Of a stretch of DNA of 64,000 nucleotides, positions 26,909-35,506 are shown one piece after another; the first letter of the stretch is position 1; every line of letters starts with the position of its first letter. Origin of the DNA: Streptomyces formicae (GTDB taxonomy: Bacteria > Actinomycetota > Actinomycetes > Streptomycetales > Streptomycetaceae); the NCBI RefSeq assembly GCF_022647665.1, contig NZ_CP071872.1, positions 4,526,001 to 4,590,000 of the forward strand, in the 5' to 3' direction. A model generated the notes under the pieces. It did not search any database, was not told the origin of the DNA, and was given only the letters and a program-made list of their open reading frames with translations. A program made the translations under genes and the position numbers.

Positions 26909-29080
26909 ATGACCCCACTCACCACCAGCGCGTTCGACCTTCCCGAGCGTCTCTCTCCCAAGGCCGACCCGGCACTGATCGACGGCGACGAACAGCACTT
27001 CGCGGCCATCGCGGAGTGCCTTGAGCAGACGATCGCCGAACTGTCCGACCGCCTCGCCGCCGAGCGCAGGGCGCCCGGCGGCATCGGCCGGGAGGCGATG
27101 GACCGGGACGCGGAGATCCACCGGCTGACCGCTCGCCTGCGCGCCCTGCGCCGCTTCGGTCTGGACCTGTGCCTCGGTCGCATCGTCAGCGCGGACACCC
27201 CCGAGCCCGTGTACATCGGACGCCTCGGCCTCACGGACAGTACGGGTCGTCGGCTGCTGCTCGACTGGCGCTCCCCCGCGGCCGAGCCGTTCTTCGCAGC
27301 GACCCACGCCAACACGATGGGTCTGGCGAGCCGCCGCAGGTACCGCTGGACCCGCGGCCGGATCAGCGACTACTGGGACGAGGTGTTCACCGAGGACGGG
27401 CTCGAAGGGCATGCCGCGCTCGACGACCAGTCCGCGTTCATCGCCAGCCTGGGCAGCAACCGGTCGTCCCGGATGCGAGACGTGCTCGGCACCATCCAGG
27501 CCGACCAGGACGCCATCATCCGGGCGGGATCCCGCGGCGCTCTCGTCGTCGACGGCGGTCCGGGTACGGGCAAGACCGTGGTCGCTCTGCACCGCACGGC
27601 CCACCTCCTCTACTCCGACCCTCGCCTCGGTCACCGTCGGGGCGGCGTGCTGTTCGTCGGTCCGCACCGGCCCTACCTGGACTACGTCGCCGACGTCCTG
27701 CCCAGCCTCGGGGAGGAGGGCGTGCAGACCTGTACCGTCCGGGACCTCGTCGCCGAGGGAGCCGGAGCGGCGATGGAGACCGACCCGGAGGTGGCCCGCC
27801 TGAAGTCGTCCGCCGACATGGTGAAGGCGATCGAGAAGGCCGTCAGGTTCTACGAGGAGCCGCCCACGAAGGGGATGACGGTCTCGACCGACTGGGCCGA
27901 CGTCTGGCTGAGCGCCGACGACTGGGCCGAGGCGTTCGACACACCGGGACCGGGCACTGCGCACAACGAAGCGCGCGACGAGATCTGGGAGGAGCTCGTC
28001 ACGATCCTGCTGGACAAGGTCGACGGCGACGTCCCGCCCGACCTGTTCCGCAGGTCGCTGCTGCACGACGAAGAGCTGGTCACGACCCTGGGCCGCGCGT
28101 GGCCGATGATCGAAGCCGCCGACCTCGTCGGAGATCTGTGGTCGGTCCCCGCCTATCTGCGGTTGTGCGCTCCCTGGCTCGGCCCCGACGACGTACGCAA
28201 GCTCCAGCGCAAGCACGCCCCCCATGCCTGGACGGTGTCCGACCTGCCGCTCCTGGACGCGGCGCGGCAGCGGCTCGGCGACCCGGAGGCGGCCCGGCGC
28301 AAGCGTCGGCACGAGGCCGTCCTCGCCGCCCAGCGCGAGCACATGGCGCAGGTCGTCGACAACCTGATCACGGCCGCAGCCGACTCCGGCGCCGACGGTG
28401 ACGACGGCGAAGGCCTGGTGAGGATGTTGCGCGGCGAGGACGCCAAGGTCAGCCTGGTCAACGAGTCCGAACTGCCCACCACCGAGCCGGACCTGCTCGC
28501 AGGACCGTTCGCGCACATCGTCGTGGACGAGGCTCAGGAACTGACCGACGCGGAATGGCAGATGCTGCTGCTCCGCTGCCCGTCCCGGAGCTTCACCATC
28601 GTCGGGGACCGCGCCCAGGCGAGGCACGGGTTCCCTGAGCCGTGGCAGGAGCGGCTGGAGCGGATCGGCCTCAACCGGATCACCATGGCCTCCCTGAGCA
28701 TCAACTACCGGACGCCGGAAGAGGTCATGGCGGAAGCCGAACCGGTCATCCGGGCCGTGCTCCCGGACGCCAACGTGCCGGCCTCCATCCGCAGCAGCGG
28801 CGTCCCCGTCGTCCACGGATCCGCTTCGGAGCTGAGCTCGATCCTCGACACCTGGCTCGCCGCACATGCCGACGGGATCGCCTGCGTCATCGGCGACCCG
28901 ACATTCCGGACGACCTCCCGCGTCCGGTCCCTGACCCCGGAGCTGTCGAAGGGGCTCGAGTTCGACCTGGTCGTCCTCGTCGACCCGGAGGCGTTCGGCG
29001 AGGGCATCGAGGGAGCGGTCGACCGCTATGTCGCGATGACCCGTGCGACCCAGCAGCTCGTGATCCTCACGAGCTCCTGA
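26909..29080 (+). CDS. helR: HelR, RNA polymerase-recycling helicase-like rifamycin protection protein
   Basis: A superfamily 1 helicase-like protein of about 723 residues of the HelD group. HelR proteins displace rifamycin from RNA polymerase and rescue stalled enzyme. The N-terminal part (about 20-110) is predicted coiled coil (EQHFAAIAECLEQTIAELSD onward), as needed to reach the RNAP secondary channel. Walker A is GGPGTGKT (about 216-223), followed by a long insertion. Walker B is HIVVDEAQELTD, then TIVGDRAQARHGF, SINYRTPEEVM and the last motif YVAMTRATQQLVIL. I chose ATG 26909 (MTPLTTSAF); its ribosome site is weak. It lies 107 bp after the glycosyltransferase gene and probably shares the RAE-controlled transcript. 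UvrD-type DNA repair is less likely because of the coiled-coil start and the context. Confidence 0.88.
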   Translation: MTPLTTSAFDLPERLSPKADPALIDGDEQHFAAIAECLEQTIAELSDRLAAERRAPGGIGREAMDRDAEIHRLTARLRALRRFGLDLCLGRIVSADTPEPVYIGRLGLTDSTGRRLLLDWRSPAAEPFFAATHANTMGLASRRRYRWTRGRISDYWDEVFTEDGLEGHAALDDQSAFIASLGSNRSSRMRDVLGTIQADQDAIIRAGSRGALVVDGGPGTGKTVVALHRTAHLLYSDPRLGHRRGGVLFVGPHRPYLDYVADVLPSLGEEGVQTCTVRDLVAEGAGAAMETDPEVARLKSSADMVKAIEKAVRFYEEPPTKGMTVSTDWADVWLSADDWAEAFDTPGPGTAHNEARDEIWEELVTILLDKVDGDVPPDLFRRSLLHDEELVTTLGRAWPMIEAADLVGDLWSVPAYLRLCAPWLGPDDVRKLQRKHAPHAWTVSDLPLLDAARQRLGDPEAARRKRRHEAVLAAQREHMAQVVDNLITAAADSGADGDDGEGLVRMLRGEDAKVSLVNESELPTTEPDLLAGPFAHIVVDEAQELTDAEWQMLLLRCPSRSFTIVGDRAQARHGFPEPWQERLERIGLNRITMASLSINYRTPEEVMAEAEPVIRAVLPDANVPASIRSSGVPVVHGSASELSSILDTWLAAHADGIACVIGDPTFRTTSRVRSLTPELSKGLEFDLVVLVDPEAFGEGIEGAVDRYVAMTRATQQLVILTSS

Positions 29081-29097
29081 CGTCGCCCGGACGAACG

Positions 29098-29145
29098 CGC
29101 CCTCCGTGGTACGGGTGCGGGCCCGCACCCGTACCACGGAGGGCG
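29098..29145. terminator. Long perfect palindrome after helR
   Basis: Bases 29098-29145 form a perfect inverted repeat centred on GGGCCC (one arm contains CCTCCGTGGTACGGGTGCGG). It lies 18 bp after the helR stop and can act in either direction. Confidence 0.8.
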
Positions 29146-29200
29146 GGCCTCGCGGGGGACCGGGCCGGGCGGGCAAGCGGTCGGCGTCCGTAAAGGCGGT

Positions 29201-29211
29201 GTTCACTCGGC
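29201..29211 (+). promoter_or_regulatory. PHO-box-like unit before the second PhoD gene
   Basis: GTTCACTCGGC matches the 11-bp Streptomyces PhoP direct-repeat unit at ten positions and lies 39 bp before the GTG start. The neighbouring 11-mers match poorly, so a full PHO box (two or more units) is not evident. Confidence 0.3.
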
Positions 29212-29250
29212 GGTGGCCACCAGGCCGGGCGTCGCCTGGAGAGTCCCCGC

Positions 29251-31812
29251 GTGACAGACGTACTCCCCGAACCCCGTGTCCCCCGGCTCGGCCGGCGCCG
29301 CTTTCTCACCGCCGTCGGCGGCAGCGCGCTCGGCGCGCTCGCCGCGGGACAGCTCGCGTGGCCCGAGTCCGCCGAGGCGCTCGATCTGGACACCGCACCG
29401 TTCACCCTCGGCGTGGCCTCCGGTGAACCCGACCACCACAGCGTGGTGCTGTGGACGCGGCTCGCGCCCGATCCGCTCAACGCCGAGACCGGCGGCATGC
29501 CGGCCGAAGCGGTCGAGGTCCGCTGGGAGGTCGCCCGCGACGAGCACTTCCGGCACGTCGTCCGCCGCGGCACGGTGACCGCGCGCCCGGAATCGGCGCA
29601 CAGCGTACACATCGTCGCCGAGGACCTGGCGCCCGACCGCTGGTACTGGTACCGCTTCTCCACGGCGGGCGAGGGCGGTGCGGTCCACAGCCGCACCGGC
29701 CGTACCCGTACGCTCCCCGCGCCCGGCGACCGGCCCGAGCGGCTCCGTTTCGCGTTCGTCTCCTGCCAGTCGTGGGCCGGAGGCGCGTACGCCGCATACC
29801 GCGACCTGGCCGAGCAGGACATCGACTTCGTGCTGCACCTCGGCGACTACATCTACGAGACCGCGGGCGGCGGCCTCGCCGAGTTCCGGCGCCTGCACCA
29901 GCTCTACAAGACCTCGCCCGACCTGCGCGCCGCGCATGCCAGGTTCCCGTTCTTCACCACCTGGGACGACCACGAGGTGCAGAACAACTACGCGGCGGAC
30001 ATCGCGGGAGGCGCCGGCGACGGACGCCCGTTCCTGGAGCGGCGCAGCAACGGCTACCAGGCCTACTACGAGCATCTGCCGCTGCGGCCCGCCCAGCGCC
30101 CCGACGGCCCGGACGCCCTGCTCTACCGCCGGTTCGACTTCGGCAGGCTGGCCGAGTTCTCCGTCCTGGACACCCGTCAGTACCGCAGCGACCAGCCGTG
30201 CGGCGACGGACGCAAGGAGCCGTGCGCCGAGGCGTACGATCCGGCGCGCACCATGACCGGAATCGAGCAGGAGCGCTGGCTGCTCGACGGCCTCGACCGT
30301 TCCCGGGCCCGCTGGAACGTCATGGCCCAGCAGACCATCATGGCGGCCTTCGACTACGACCTGGGCCCGGGCAGGATCGTCAACCTCGACCAGTGGGACG
30401 GCTATCCGGCGGCGCGCACCCGCATCCTGGACTTCTTCGAGCGCAAGCGGCCCGCCAACCCGGTGGTGCTCAGCGGTGACTGGCACTCGGCGTGGGTCAA
30501 CGACCTGAAGAAGGACTTCGGCGACCCGCGTTCGCGGACCGTCGCCACCGAGTTCGTCGGCACCTCCGTCTCCTCGGGTGCGGGCGGCTGGGACGCCGAC
30601 GTGCGCACGGGCCTGCCCGCCAACCCGCATGTGAAGTTCTACAACGGCACGTACCGCGGCTACACCCTGTGCGACATCACGCCCGAGCGCTGGCGCACCG
30701 ATCTGCGGATCGTGCTGAGCGCCGGTGACGCCGCCTCGCCCGCCTTCACGCTCGCCACCTACGAGGTGCGCGACGGCCGTCCGGGGGCGCGCCGCATCGG
30801 CGCGGGCGACGGGCTCACCGGCCGGATCGCCGACGTCGCGACCGGCGCGCCGCTGGTGAACGTCCAGGTGACGGTGGTGGACGCGGAGGGCCGGCGGATC
30901 GGTGCAAGCATCACGGACGCGGCCGGTGAGTTCCTGGCGTTCGCACCGCCCGGCACGTACACCCTGGCCGCCAACGGCGTGGGTTACGAGCCGGTCCAGC
31001 GGGAGATCACCCTGCGCGAGGGTGCCGGGCTCACGGTCGACCTGGGCCTGACGCGCTCCGGCGCCCGCGCCGGGACCGGCCGTACGGTGCCGGGTCCGCA
31101 GTCCCAGGCCGGTTCCTCGGACCTGGTGCTCTCCAACGACCTGCTGGCGCTCGCCGTTTCGGCCGGTTCGGAGGACCCGCAGCTGTCGGGCGTGACCCTG
31201 GGCAAGCCGCTCGACCTGGCGGCCGTCGGCCGACTCGACCAGATCGACTGGCTCAACCTGCCCTACGCCTCACTGGCGCAGCCCCGCGGCGGCAGCGCCT
31301 GGCAGCAGCGCACGGTGAAGTCCGACGGCGTCGAGGTGGTGTCCTCCACGGGCGCCGAGGCGTCGGTGCGCGCGGTGGGCCGCAGCACCGAGCTTCCGGA
31401 GCTGGCTGTCACCACCACGTACACGATCCGCAAGGGTGAGCCGTGGGTGCGGGCCGACAGCGTCTTCACCAACACCGGCACCGCTGCGGTCACCTTCTGG
31501 ACCGGCGACGTCATGGACCACGATGGTGCGGGCCAGCGCAGCGGTGTCGCGGGACACGGCACCATCACCTCGGGCTCCCCCGCCGACTTCGCGCCCTCCG
31601 CGCCGTGGATCGGCATGACGGGCTCCGACGGGCAGACGTACGGGCTGCTCTACGAGGACGCGCAGTTCACCGCGTACGCCTGCGGGATCTGGGCGATGAG
31701 CCAGTGCCAGGTGACCCTGGAGCCGGGAGCCGAATTCACGCTCCGGCGCCGGATCGCCGCGGTCGACAACGGCGGCGCGGCCGATCCGTTCGCGGTGCTC
31801 GGCGGGCTGTGA
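29251..31812 (+). CDS. PhoD-family phosphatase with C-terminal carboxypeptidase-regulatory-like and beta-sandwich domains, Tat-secreted
   Basis: A secreted protein of 853 residues, about 330 longer than ordinary PhoD. The Tat leader has RRRFLTAVGGSALGALAAG. The PhoD domain (about 45-510) has HLGDYIYETAG, TTWDDHEVQNNY, TRQYRSDQPCGDG and VVLSGDWHSAWVNDL, so the metal ligands appear intact. A carboxypeptidase-regulatory-like domain follows (about 520-600, VTVVDAEGRRIGASITDAAG), then a Gly-rich linker and a further beta-rich domain (about 620-853) that I cannot name; it has TWTGDVMDHDG-like loops resembling sugar-binding or mutarotase-like folds. GGAGAG sits 7 bp before GTG 29251. The extra domains suggest it acts on a polymeric or surface-bound phosphoester. 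Confidence 0.9.
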   Translation: MTDVLPEPRVPRLGRRRFLTAVGGSALGALAAGQLAWPESAEALDLDTAPFTLGVASGEPDHHSVVLWTRLAPDPLNAETGGMPAEAVEVRWEVARDEHFRHVVRRGTVTARPESAHSVHIVAEDLAPDRWYWYRFSTAGEGGAVHSRTGRTRTLPAPGDRPERLRFAFVSCQSWAGGAYAAYRDLAEQDIDFVLHLGDYIYETAGGGLAEFRRLHQLYKTSPDLRAAHARFPFFTTWDDHEVQNNYAADIAGGAGDGRPFLERRSNGYQAYYEHLPLRPAQRPDGPDALLYRRFDFGRLAEFSVLDTRQYRSDQPCGDGRKEPCAEAYDPARTMTGIEQERWLLDGLDRSRARWNVMAQQTIMAAFDYDLGPGRIVNLDQWDGYPAARTRILDFFERKRPANPVVLSGDWHSAWVNDLKKDFGDPRSRTVATEFVGTSVSSGAGGWDADVRTGLPANPHVKFYNGTYRGYTLCDITPERWRTDLRIVLSAGDAASPAFTLATYEVRDGRPGARRIGAGDGLTGRIADVATGAPLVNVQVTVVDAEGRRIGASITDAAGEFLAFAPPGTYTLAANGVGYEPVQREITLREGAGLTVDLGLTRSGARAGTGRTVPGPQSQAGSSDLVLSNDLLALAVSAGSEDPQLSGVTLGKPLDLAAVGRLDQIDWLNLPYASLAQPRGGSAWQQRTVKSDGVEVVSSTGAEASVRAVGRSTELPELAVTTTYTIRKGEPWVRADSVFTNTGTAAVTFWTGDVMDHDGAGQRSGVAGHGTITSGSPADFAPSAPWIGMTGSDGQTYGLLYEDAQFTAYACGIWAMSQCQVTLEPGAEFTLRRRIAAVDNGGAADPFAVLGGL

Positions 31813-31816
31813 CCCA

Positions 31817-31860
31817 CCGGATCCCGCGCACCCGTGGACCGGCGGGTGCGCGGGATCCGG
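31817..31860. terminator. 17-bp hairpin after the long PhoD gene
   Basis: The arms 31817-31833 and 31844-31860 (CCGGATCCCGCGCACCC and its complement) pair perfectly with a 10-base loop. It lies between convergent genes. Confidence 0.8.
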
Positions 31861-31899
31861 CCCGTCCCCAGGGGCAGATGCCTGATGTGTGACGCGTGA

Positions 31900-32391
31900 T
31901 CAGTCCCCGGACCGGCTCAGGGATGTGCGGGCCGCCGCGTCGTGCAGCGCGTCCACGGTCGCCATCTGGCTCCGCGCCCGGTCGATAAGCCGTTCGAGCG
32001 CGGGTGCGTCGACGCGGTCCGTTTCCGCGGCTACGGGCACCAGGGCCTGCCACATCTGTTGCTTGCCCTGGATTCCCAGCCGCAGGGTCTCGAATTCGAC
32101 GAGGTCGCTGAGTCCCGCCCGCCGGTGGATGCGGCCGTTGGGTTTGAACCTGGCGGCCTTCTCGGCCACCCAGCCGCCGCAGATCTTGTAGTGGCGCGGT
32201 TTCACGTCGAGTGAGTCCATCAGTGCGCGAAGGCTCCGGCGGTCCTGGTCGATCTCGTCGGCCAGTCCCTGCGTCTCCCTGGCGCACGCCGACGCACGGT
32301 GCTCCCGTGCGATGCGCCGGGACAGTTCCACGCCTGCCGTGGCTCCGGCCAAGTGGTCGTTCAGATAGATGCCGAGGGCTTTGCCGGCCAT
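31900..32391 (-). CDS. Uncharacterised small helical protein
   Basis: About 163 residues, no signal peptide or membrane segment. It is predicted mostly helical, with long amphipathic stretches (VELSRRIAREHRASACARET, ALERLIDRARSQMATVDALH), and could be a four-helix bundle. A conserved-looking middle part, KPRHYKICGGWVAEKAARFK, may be the functional site. I do not recognise a named family. The start ATG 32391 has AAGGAGG 5 bp ahead, so it is a real, well-translated gene. It follows the carboxylate-amine ligase remnant on the same strand, 40 bp apart. Confidence 0.7.
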   Translation of the reverse strand: MAGKALGIYLNDHLAGATAGVELSRRIAREHRASACARETQGLADEIDQDRRSLRALMDSLDVKPRHYKICGGWVAEKAARFKPNGRIHRRAGLSDLVEFETLRLGIQGKQQMWQALVPVAAETDRVDAPALERLIDRARSQMATVDALHDAAARTSLSRSGD

Positions 32392-32431
32392 GGCGGCCTC
32401 CTTCGTCGTTGTGCTGCATCGCGGCTCGCCG

Positions 32432-33632
32432 TCACACGCGATGGTTCGCTGCCGTGAGCGCCGCCGTCCGGTCGACGATGTGCTGAAGGCTCCCCGTCCG
32501 TCGGTAGTGGGCGCGCCGGCGGTCGGCGCCGGTGCCGAGTATCAGGTGCCGGGTCAACAGGCGTTCGGCCGCCGCCAGATCGCCGACTGACGCGAGACCG
32601 GGTGCCGCACGCCCCAGCAGTCGTTCGATGAGCAGCCGGATCGGGACCACTTGGCCGGTCAGGGGGTCGATGCCGTGGCCGGTGGCGCCGAAGCGGGCCG
32701 CGTGCCGGTGCGCGGCACGGAGGCGGCCGATCGGCACCTGCGGCGGCGGGCGCCCCTCGCCGATCTCGGAGAGCAGTACGGCGCACAGTCCGCGGACGAG
32801 AGCGGCGATCAGTACCGTGCTGTCCAGGTCCGCGTTGACGTCGGCGATCCGGACCTCCAGTGTCGGTACGTGCTCCGACGGCCGGGCGTACCAGTAGATC
32901 ATCCGTCGGTCCAGCAGCACCCCCGAGGCGACGAGGGCGTCCGCCGTGGTCTCGTAGCCGGCTCGGTCCAGCAGGGGCGGCGGGCCGGCGGTCGGCCGGC
33001 GGTCGGCCTCGACCGACCGCCAGCTGGCGAAGCCGCTGTCGCGTCCGGCGTGGAACGGCGAGTTGGCGGCGAGGGCCTGGAGCGCGGGCAGCCAGGGGCG
33101 CAGCCGGCCGGCGAGCGCCAGGGCACAGGTCCGGTCGAGGGTGCCGATGTGCACATGGCAGCCGCAGGTCGTGCCGCCGACACCGTCCACGATCGCGCCG
33201 CAGCGGGCCGCCATCCGCTGGTACCGGGGGGTGTCGCTGACGGGGATCGGCCGGGCCGGGGGCACGACCGGAGGTGCCCGAGGCGAGCAGCAGGCAGCCG
33301 GCGTCCTCGGCGGCCTCGGCCACCGTCGCCCGCATCGCGGCGAGTTGCGCCCGAAGGCCGGCGGCCGACGCCGTCGGGCGGGTGCGGATCTCCACCGTCG
33401 AGCGGTAGAGCTCTATCTGCACCAGGTCGCCCAGCACGGGCGTGAGCTGCCCGATCACCTGCGGTGCCCGTGGCACCGGGGCGCGGGTCCGGCGGTCGAC
33501 GAGGAGGAACTCCTCCTCGACGCCCATCGTCCTCACAGGGGACTTCTCGCGAGCAGCCGCTGTCTGCGCCGTTCCGGACTCCCGCTCCGGCTGCTGCTCT
33601 CCCCCCGGCCTCGACTGCTCCACGAGGGTCAT
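32432..33632 (-). pseudogene. ybdK: Carboxylate-amine ligase (YbdK/GCS2 family) with a frameshift
   Basis: Two reading frames together give a complete ATP-dependent carboxylate-amine ligase of the glutamate-cysteine ligase type 2 family. The first part (from ATG 33632) has RTMGVEEEFLLVD and ELYRSTVEIRT. It then reaches LLLASGTSG and leaves the family pattern. The second part resumes in the neighbouring frame with PPARPIPVSDTPRYQRMAAR, GCHVHIGTLDR and MIYWYARPSEHVPTLEVRI, and ends at 32432. One surplus base at about 33268-33278 separates the two; removing it would restore ASGTPVVPPARP. As written the protein would lose its glutamate-binding half. The ATG context is normal. This is either a recent frameshift or a sequencing error, and since both halves are otherwise undecayed I cannot decide. 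Confidence 0.8.
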
Positions 33633-33698
33633 GCACCGCGCCTACCCGATCGGTCACCGGCGAATCGGTGCCGCCCGCGCCGATGCCGCGTCAGGACC

Positions 33699-34217
33699 TC
33701 AGGACCGCCGGTCGGGCTTCGCCTGCTGGTCTCCGTCCTCCGTGAGGCGCCGTCTCATGATCCATGGCAGCAGGCCCCACAGGCAGGCGCAGGCGAAGAG
33801 AGTCACCGCGGCGGCGGCGATCCCTTCGGGTGTGCCGTGGACGACGTCCACGACCAGCAGGACGGCGGAGGTCAGGGCCAGGGCGAGCACGACCATGCCC
33901 GCACCGGCGAGTCGGGAGGAGACGGTGACGATCTCCTTCTTGGCGCCTTTGCGGAAAAGGCCGCGGTGCACGGCCGCCGGCGCGGTGAAGAGCGCGGCGG
34001 CGAGGACGGCGAGCATCAGCGTCGTCACGTACGTACCGCGCTGAAAGGAGTCCAGACCCGGGAAGCGGGCCTGGAAGACGAGGGTCAGCAGGAAGGCGAA
34101 GAGGATCTGCACGCCGGTCTGGATGACGCGCAGCTCCTGGAGCAGCTCGGCGAAATTGCGGTCCGCGCGCTCCATGTCGGTCTCGTCGCGCGAAGCGCGG
34201 GCATCGTCTTCGTGCAC
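33699..34217 (-). CDS. DUF6328-type small membrane protein
   Basis: About 172 residues with four predicted membrane helices in two pairs (VQILFAFLLTLVFQA and YVTTLMLAVLAAALFTAP; AGAGMVVLALALTSAVLLVV and AAAVTLFACACLWGLLPWIM). The cytoplasmic N-terminus ERADRNFAELLQELRVIQTG is the family's conserved opening. Function is unknown. The start could be GTG 34217 (VHEDDARASRDETDMERAD) or ATG 34175; I prefer the former because relatives keep the RDET segment. It ends 66 bp before the ligase remnant on the same strand and is divergent from the iron permease family gene at 34401, within a block of stress-type genes. Confidence 0.75.
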   Translation of the reverse strand: MHEDDARASRDETDMERADRNFAELLQELRVIQTGVQILFAFLLTLVFQARFPGLDSFQRGTYVTTLMLAVLAAALFTAPAAVHRGLFRKGAKKEIVTVSSRLAGAGMVVLALALTSAVLLVVDVVHGTPEGIAAAAVTLFACACLWGLLPWIMRRRLTEDGDQQAKPDRRS

Positions 34218-34400
34218 GGAAGACGAGTAGCCCGTACATGCCCGCGCCCAACCCGGTCTGAGCCGTTCGGCCGAACGCTCCGGGCAGGCGCGGGCGGCGT
34301 ACGCCGGTTTGCGGGCACCGCAGCGGCGGGCACACGGTGATGAAGGCGTTGGGCGCAATCGGCCGGCTGCGCTCCGCGCACGGGAAGGCGGCGTGAACCG

Positions 34401-34769
34401 GTGACGATCCAGCATCCCGCCGACCGCGGCGGCGACAAGCGCGGCGCCTTCGAGCGGCTGGCGGAAGCAGCGTCGACCTTCACGAGCTCCCCCTTCTTCT
34501 TCGTCGTGTGCCTGGCCCTGGTCGCCGGCGTGGTGGTCGTCCACACCGCCGGGTTCGACCTCAAGTGGCAGCTGTTCGCCGGGGAGTGCATGACCGCGGT
34601 CACCCTGCTCCTGCTGGCTCTGCTGAAGAACTCGGAGCTCCGGGCCGAGCGCGCCATCCAGCGCAAGCTGGACGCCATCGCCGCGGCTCTCGTCGAAGCG
34701 CAGGAGGGCGAGCCGGGCCGGGCCCACGACGATCTCAAGGCCGCGATCCGGATGGAGGAGGAGATCTGA
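34401..34769 (+). CDS. Low-affinity iron permease family protein
   Basis: A small membrane protein of about 122 residues. FERLAEAASTFTSSPFFFVV and the following helix, then a second helix ECMTAVTLLLLALLKNSE, and the tail RAIQRKLDAIAAALVEAQ match the bacterial low-affinity iron permease family (PF04120). Iron transport by these short bacterial members is assumed from yeast Fet4 and has not been shown in general. GTG 34401 is the only suitable start before the first helix. The ribosome site is weak. It stands alone between the divergent DUF6328 gene and the methyltransferase gene. Confidence 0.82.
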   Translation: MTIQHPADRGGDKRGAFERLAEAASTFTSSPFFFVVCLALVAGVVVVHTAGFDLKWQLFAGECMTAVTLLLLALLKNSELRAERAIQRKLDAIAAALVEAQEGEPGRAHDDLKAAIRMEEEI

Positions 34770-34819
34770 GGTCGTGCCTGCGTGGTGCGGTCGGGCCCGG
34801 CGGTCGCACGTGACTGTCC

Positions 34820-34843
34820 GGTTCATTACGTAAATGTGGGTAC
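34820..34843 (+). promoter_or_regulatory. SigB-like promoter of the methyltransferase gene
   Basis: GGTT (34820-34823), 14 bases, then GGGTAC (34838-34843) is an exact match to the Streptomyces SigB-type consensus GNNT-N14/16-GGGTAC/T. The GTG start at 34853 is only 10 bases beyond the -10 box and has no Shine-Dalgarno site, so the transcript may be leaderless. Confidence 0.6.
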
Positions 34844-34852
34844 ACGGCACAT

Positions 34853-35506
34853 GTGACTCTCATGGTCCTTCCGGGGGTGTACGCCCCGCAGGAGGACACG
34901 GCCCTGCTGGCGGACGCACTCCGGCGCGAGGTCGTGTCGCCGCGGACCCGCGTACTCGACGTCGGCACGGGCACCGGAGTCCTGGCGCTGACGGCAGCGA
35001 TGCAGGGCGCGCAGGTGACCGCGGTGGACGTCTCCCGTCTCGCCGTCTGGACCGCCCGGCTCAACGCGCGGCTGGCGAGGACACGGGTGCGAGTGCTGCG
35101 CGGCGACCTGACCGCTCCCGTCGCGGGCCGGACCTTCGACCTCGTCGTCACCAACCCGCCGTACGTACCCAGCCCCGCACGCACCGCTCCGCGGCGAGGG
35201 CGGGCGAGGGCCTGGGACGCCGGCCAGGACGGCCGCCTCGTCCTCGACCGGATATGCGGTGACGTTCCCCGGCTGCTGGAGCCCGGCGGCGTGCTGCTCG
35301 TCGTGCACTCCGCGCTGAGCGGGGTACGTCCCACGCTGGCGCGCCTGCGGTCCGCCGGCCTCACGGCCGAGGTGACGGAGCGCCGCCGGGTGCGGCTCGG
35401 CCCCGTCCTGCGGACGAGGCGGACCTGGCTGTGCAGCCGGGGCCTGCTGAGCCCCGACGGGCAGACAGAGGAACTGGTGGTCATCCGTGCCGAACGAACA
35501 CGCTGA
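34853..35506 (+). CDS. HemK/PrmC-like class I methyltransferase
   Basis: A SAM-dependent methyltransferase of about 217 residues. LDVGTGTGVLALTAAMQGAQ (about 34-53) is the SAM-binding motif I and VTAVDVS motif II. VVTNPPYVPSP carries the NPPY motif of enzymes that methylate glutamine or adenine side-chain nitrogen; in HemK/MTQ2-type proteins the target is a release-factor Gln. The N-terminal recognition domain of true PrmC is missing, so the substrate is open. Its end overlaps the start of the CDGSH gene by 20 bases, tying the two together. A SigB-like promoter lies directly ahead, so stress induction is likely. Confidence 0.85.
   Translation: MTLMVLPGVYAPQEDTALLADALRREVVSPRTRVLDVGTGTGVLALTAAMQGAQVTAVDVSRLAVWTARLNARLARTRVRVLRGDLTAPVAGRTFDLVVTNPPYVPSPARTAPRRGRARAWDAGQDGRLVLDRICGDVPRLLEPGGVLLVVHSALSGVRPTLARLRSAGLTAEVTERRRVRLGPVLRTRRTWLCSRGLLSPDGQTEELVVIRAERTR

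Noticed and set aside
26909..29080. Reading the helicase-like protein as a UvrD/PcrA DNA repair helicase
   Set aside because: The coiled-coil N-terminus, long insertion after Walker A, RAE upstream and glycosyltransferase partner fit HelR of the HelD group better.
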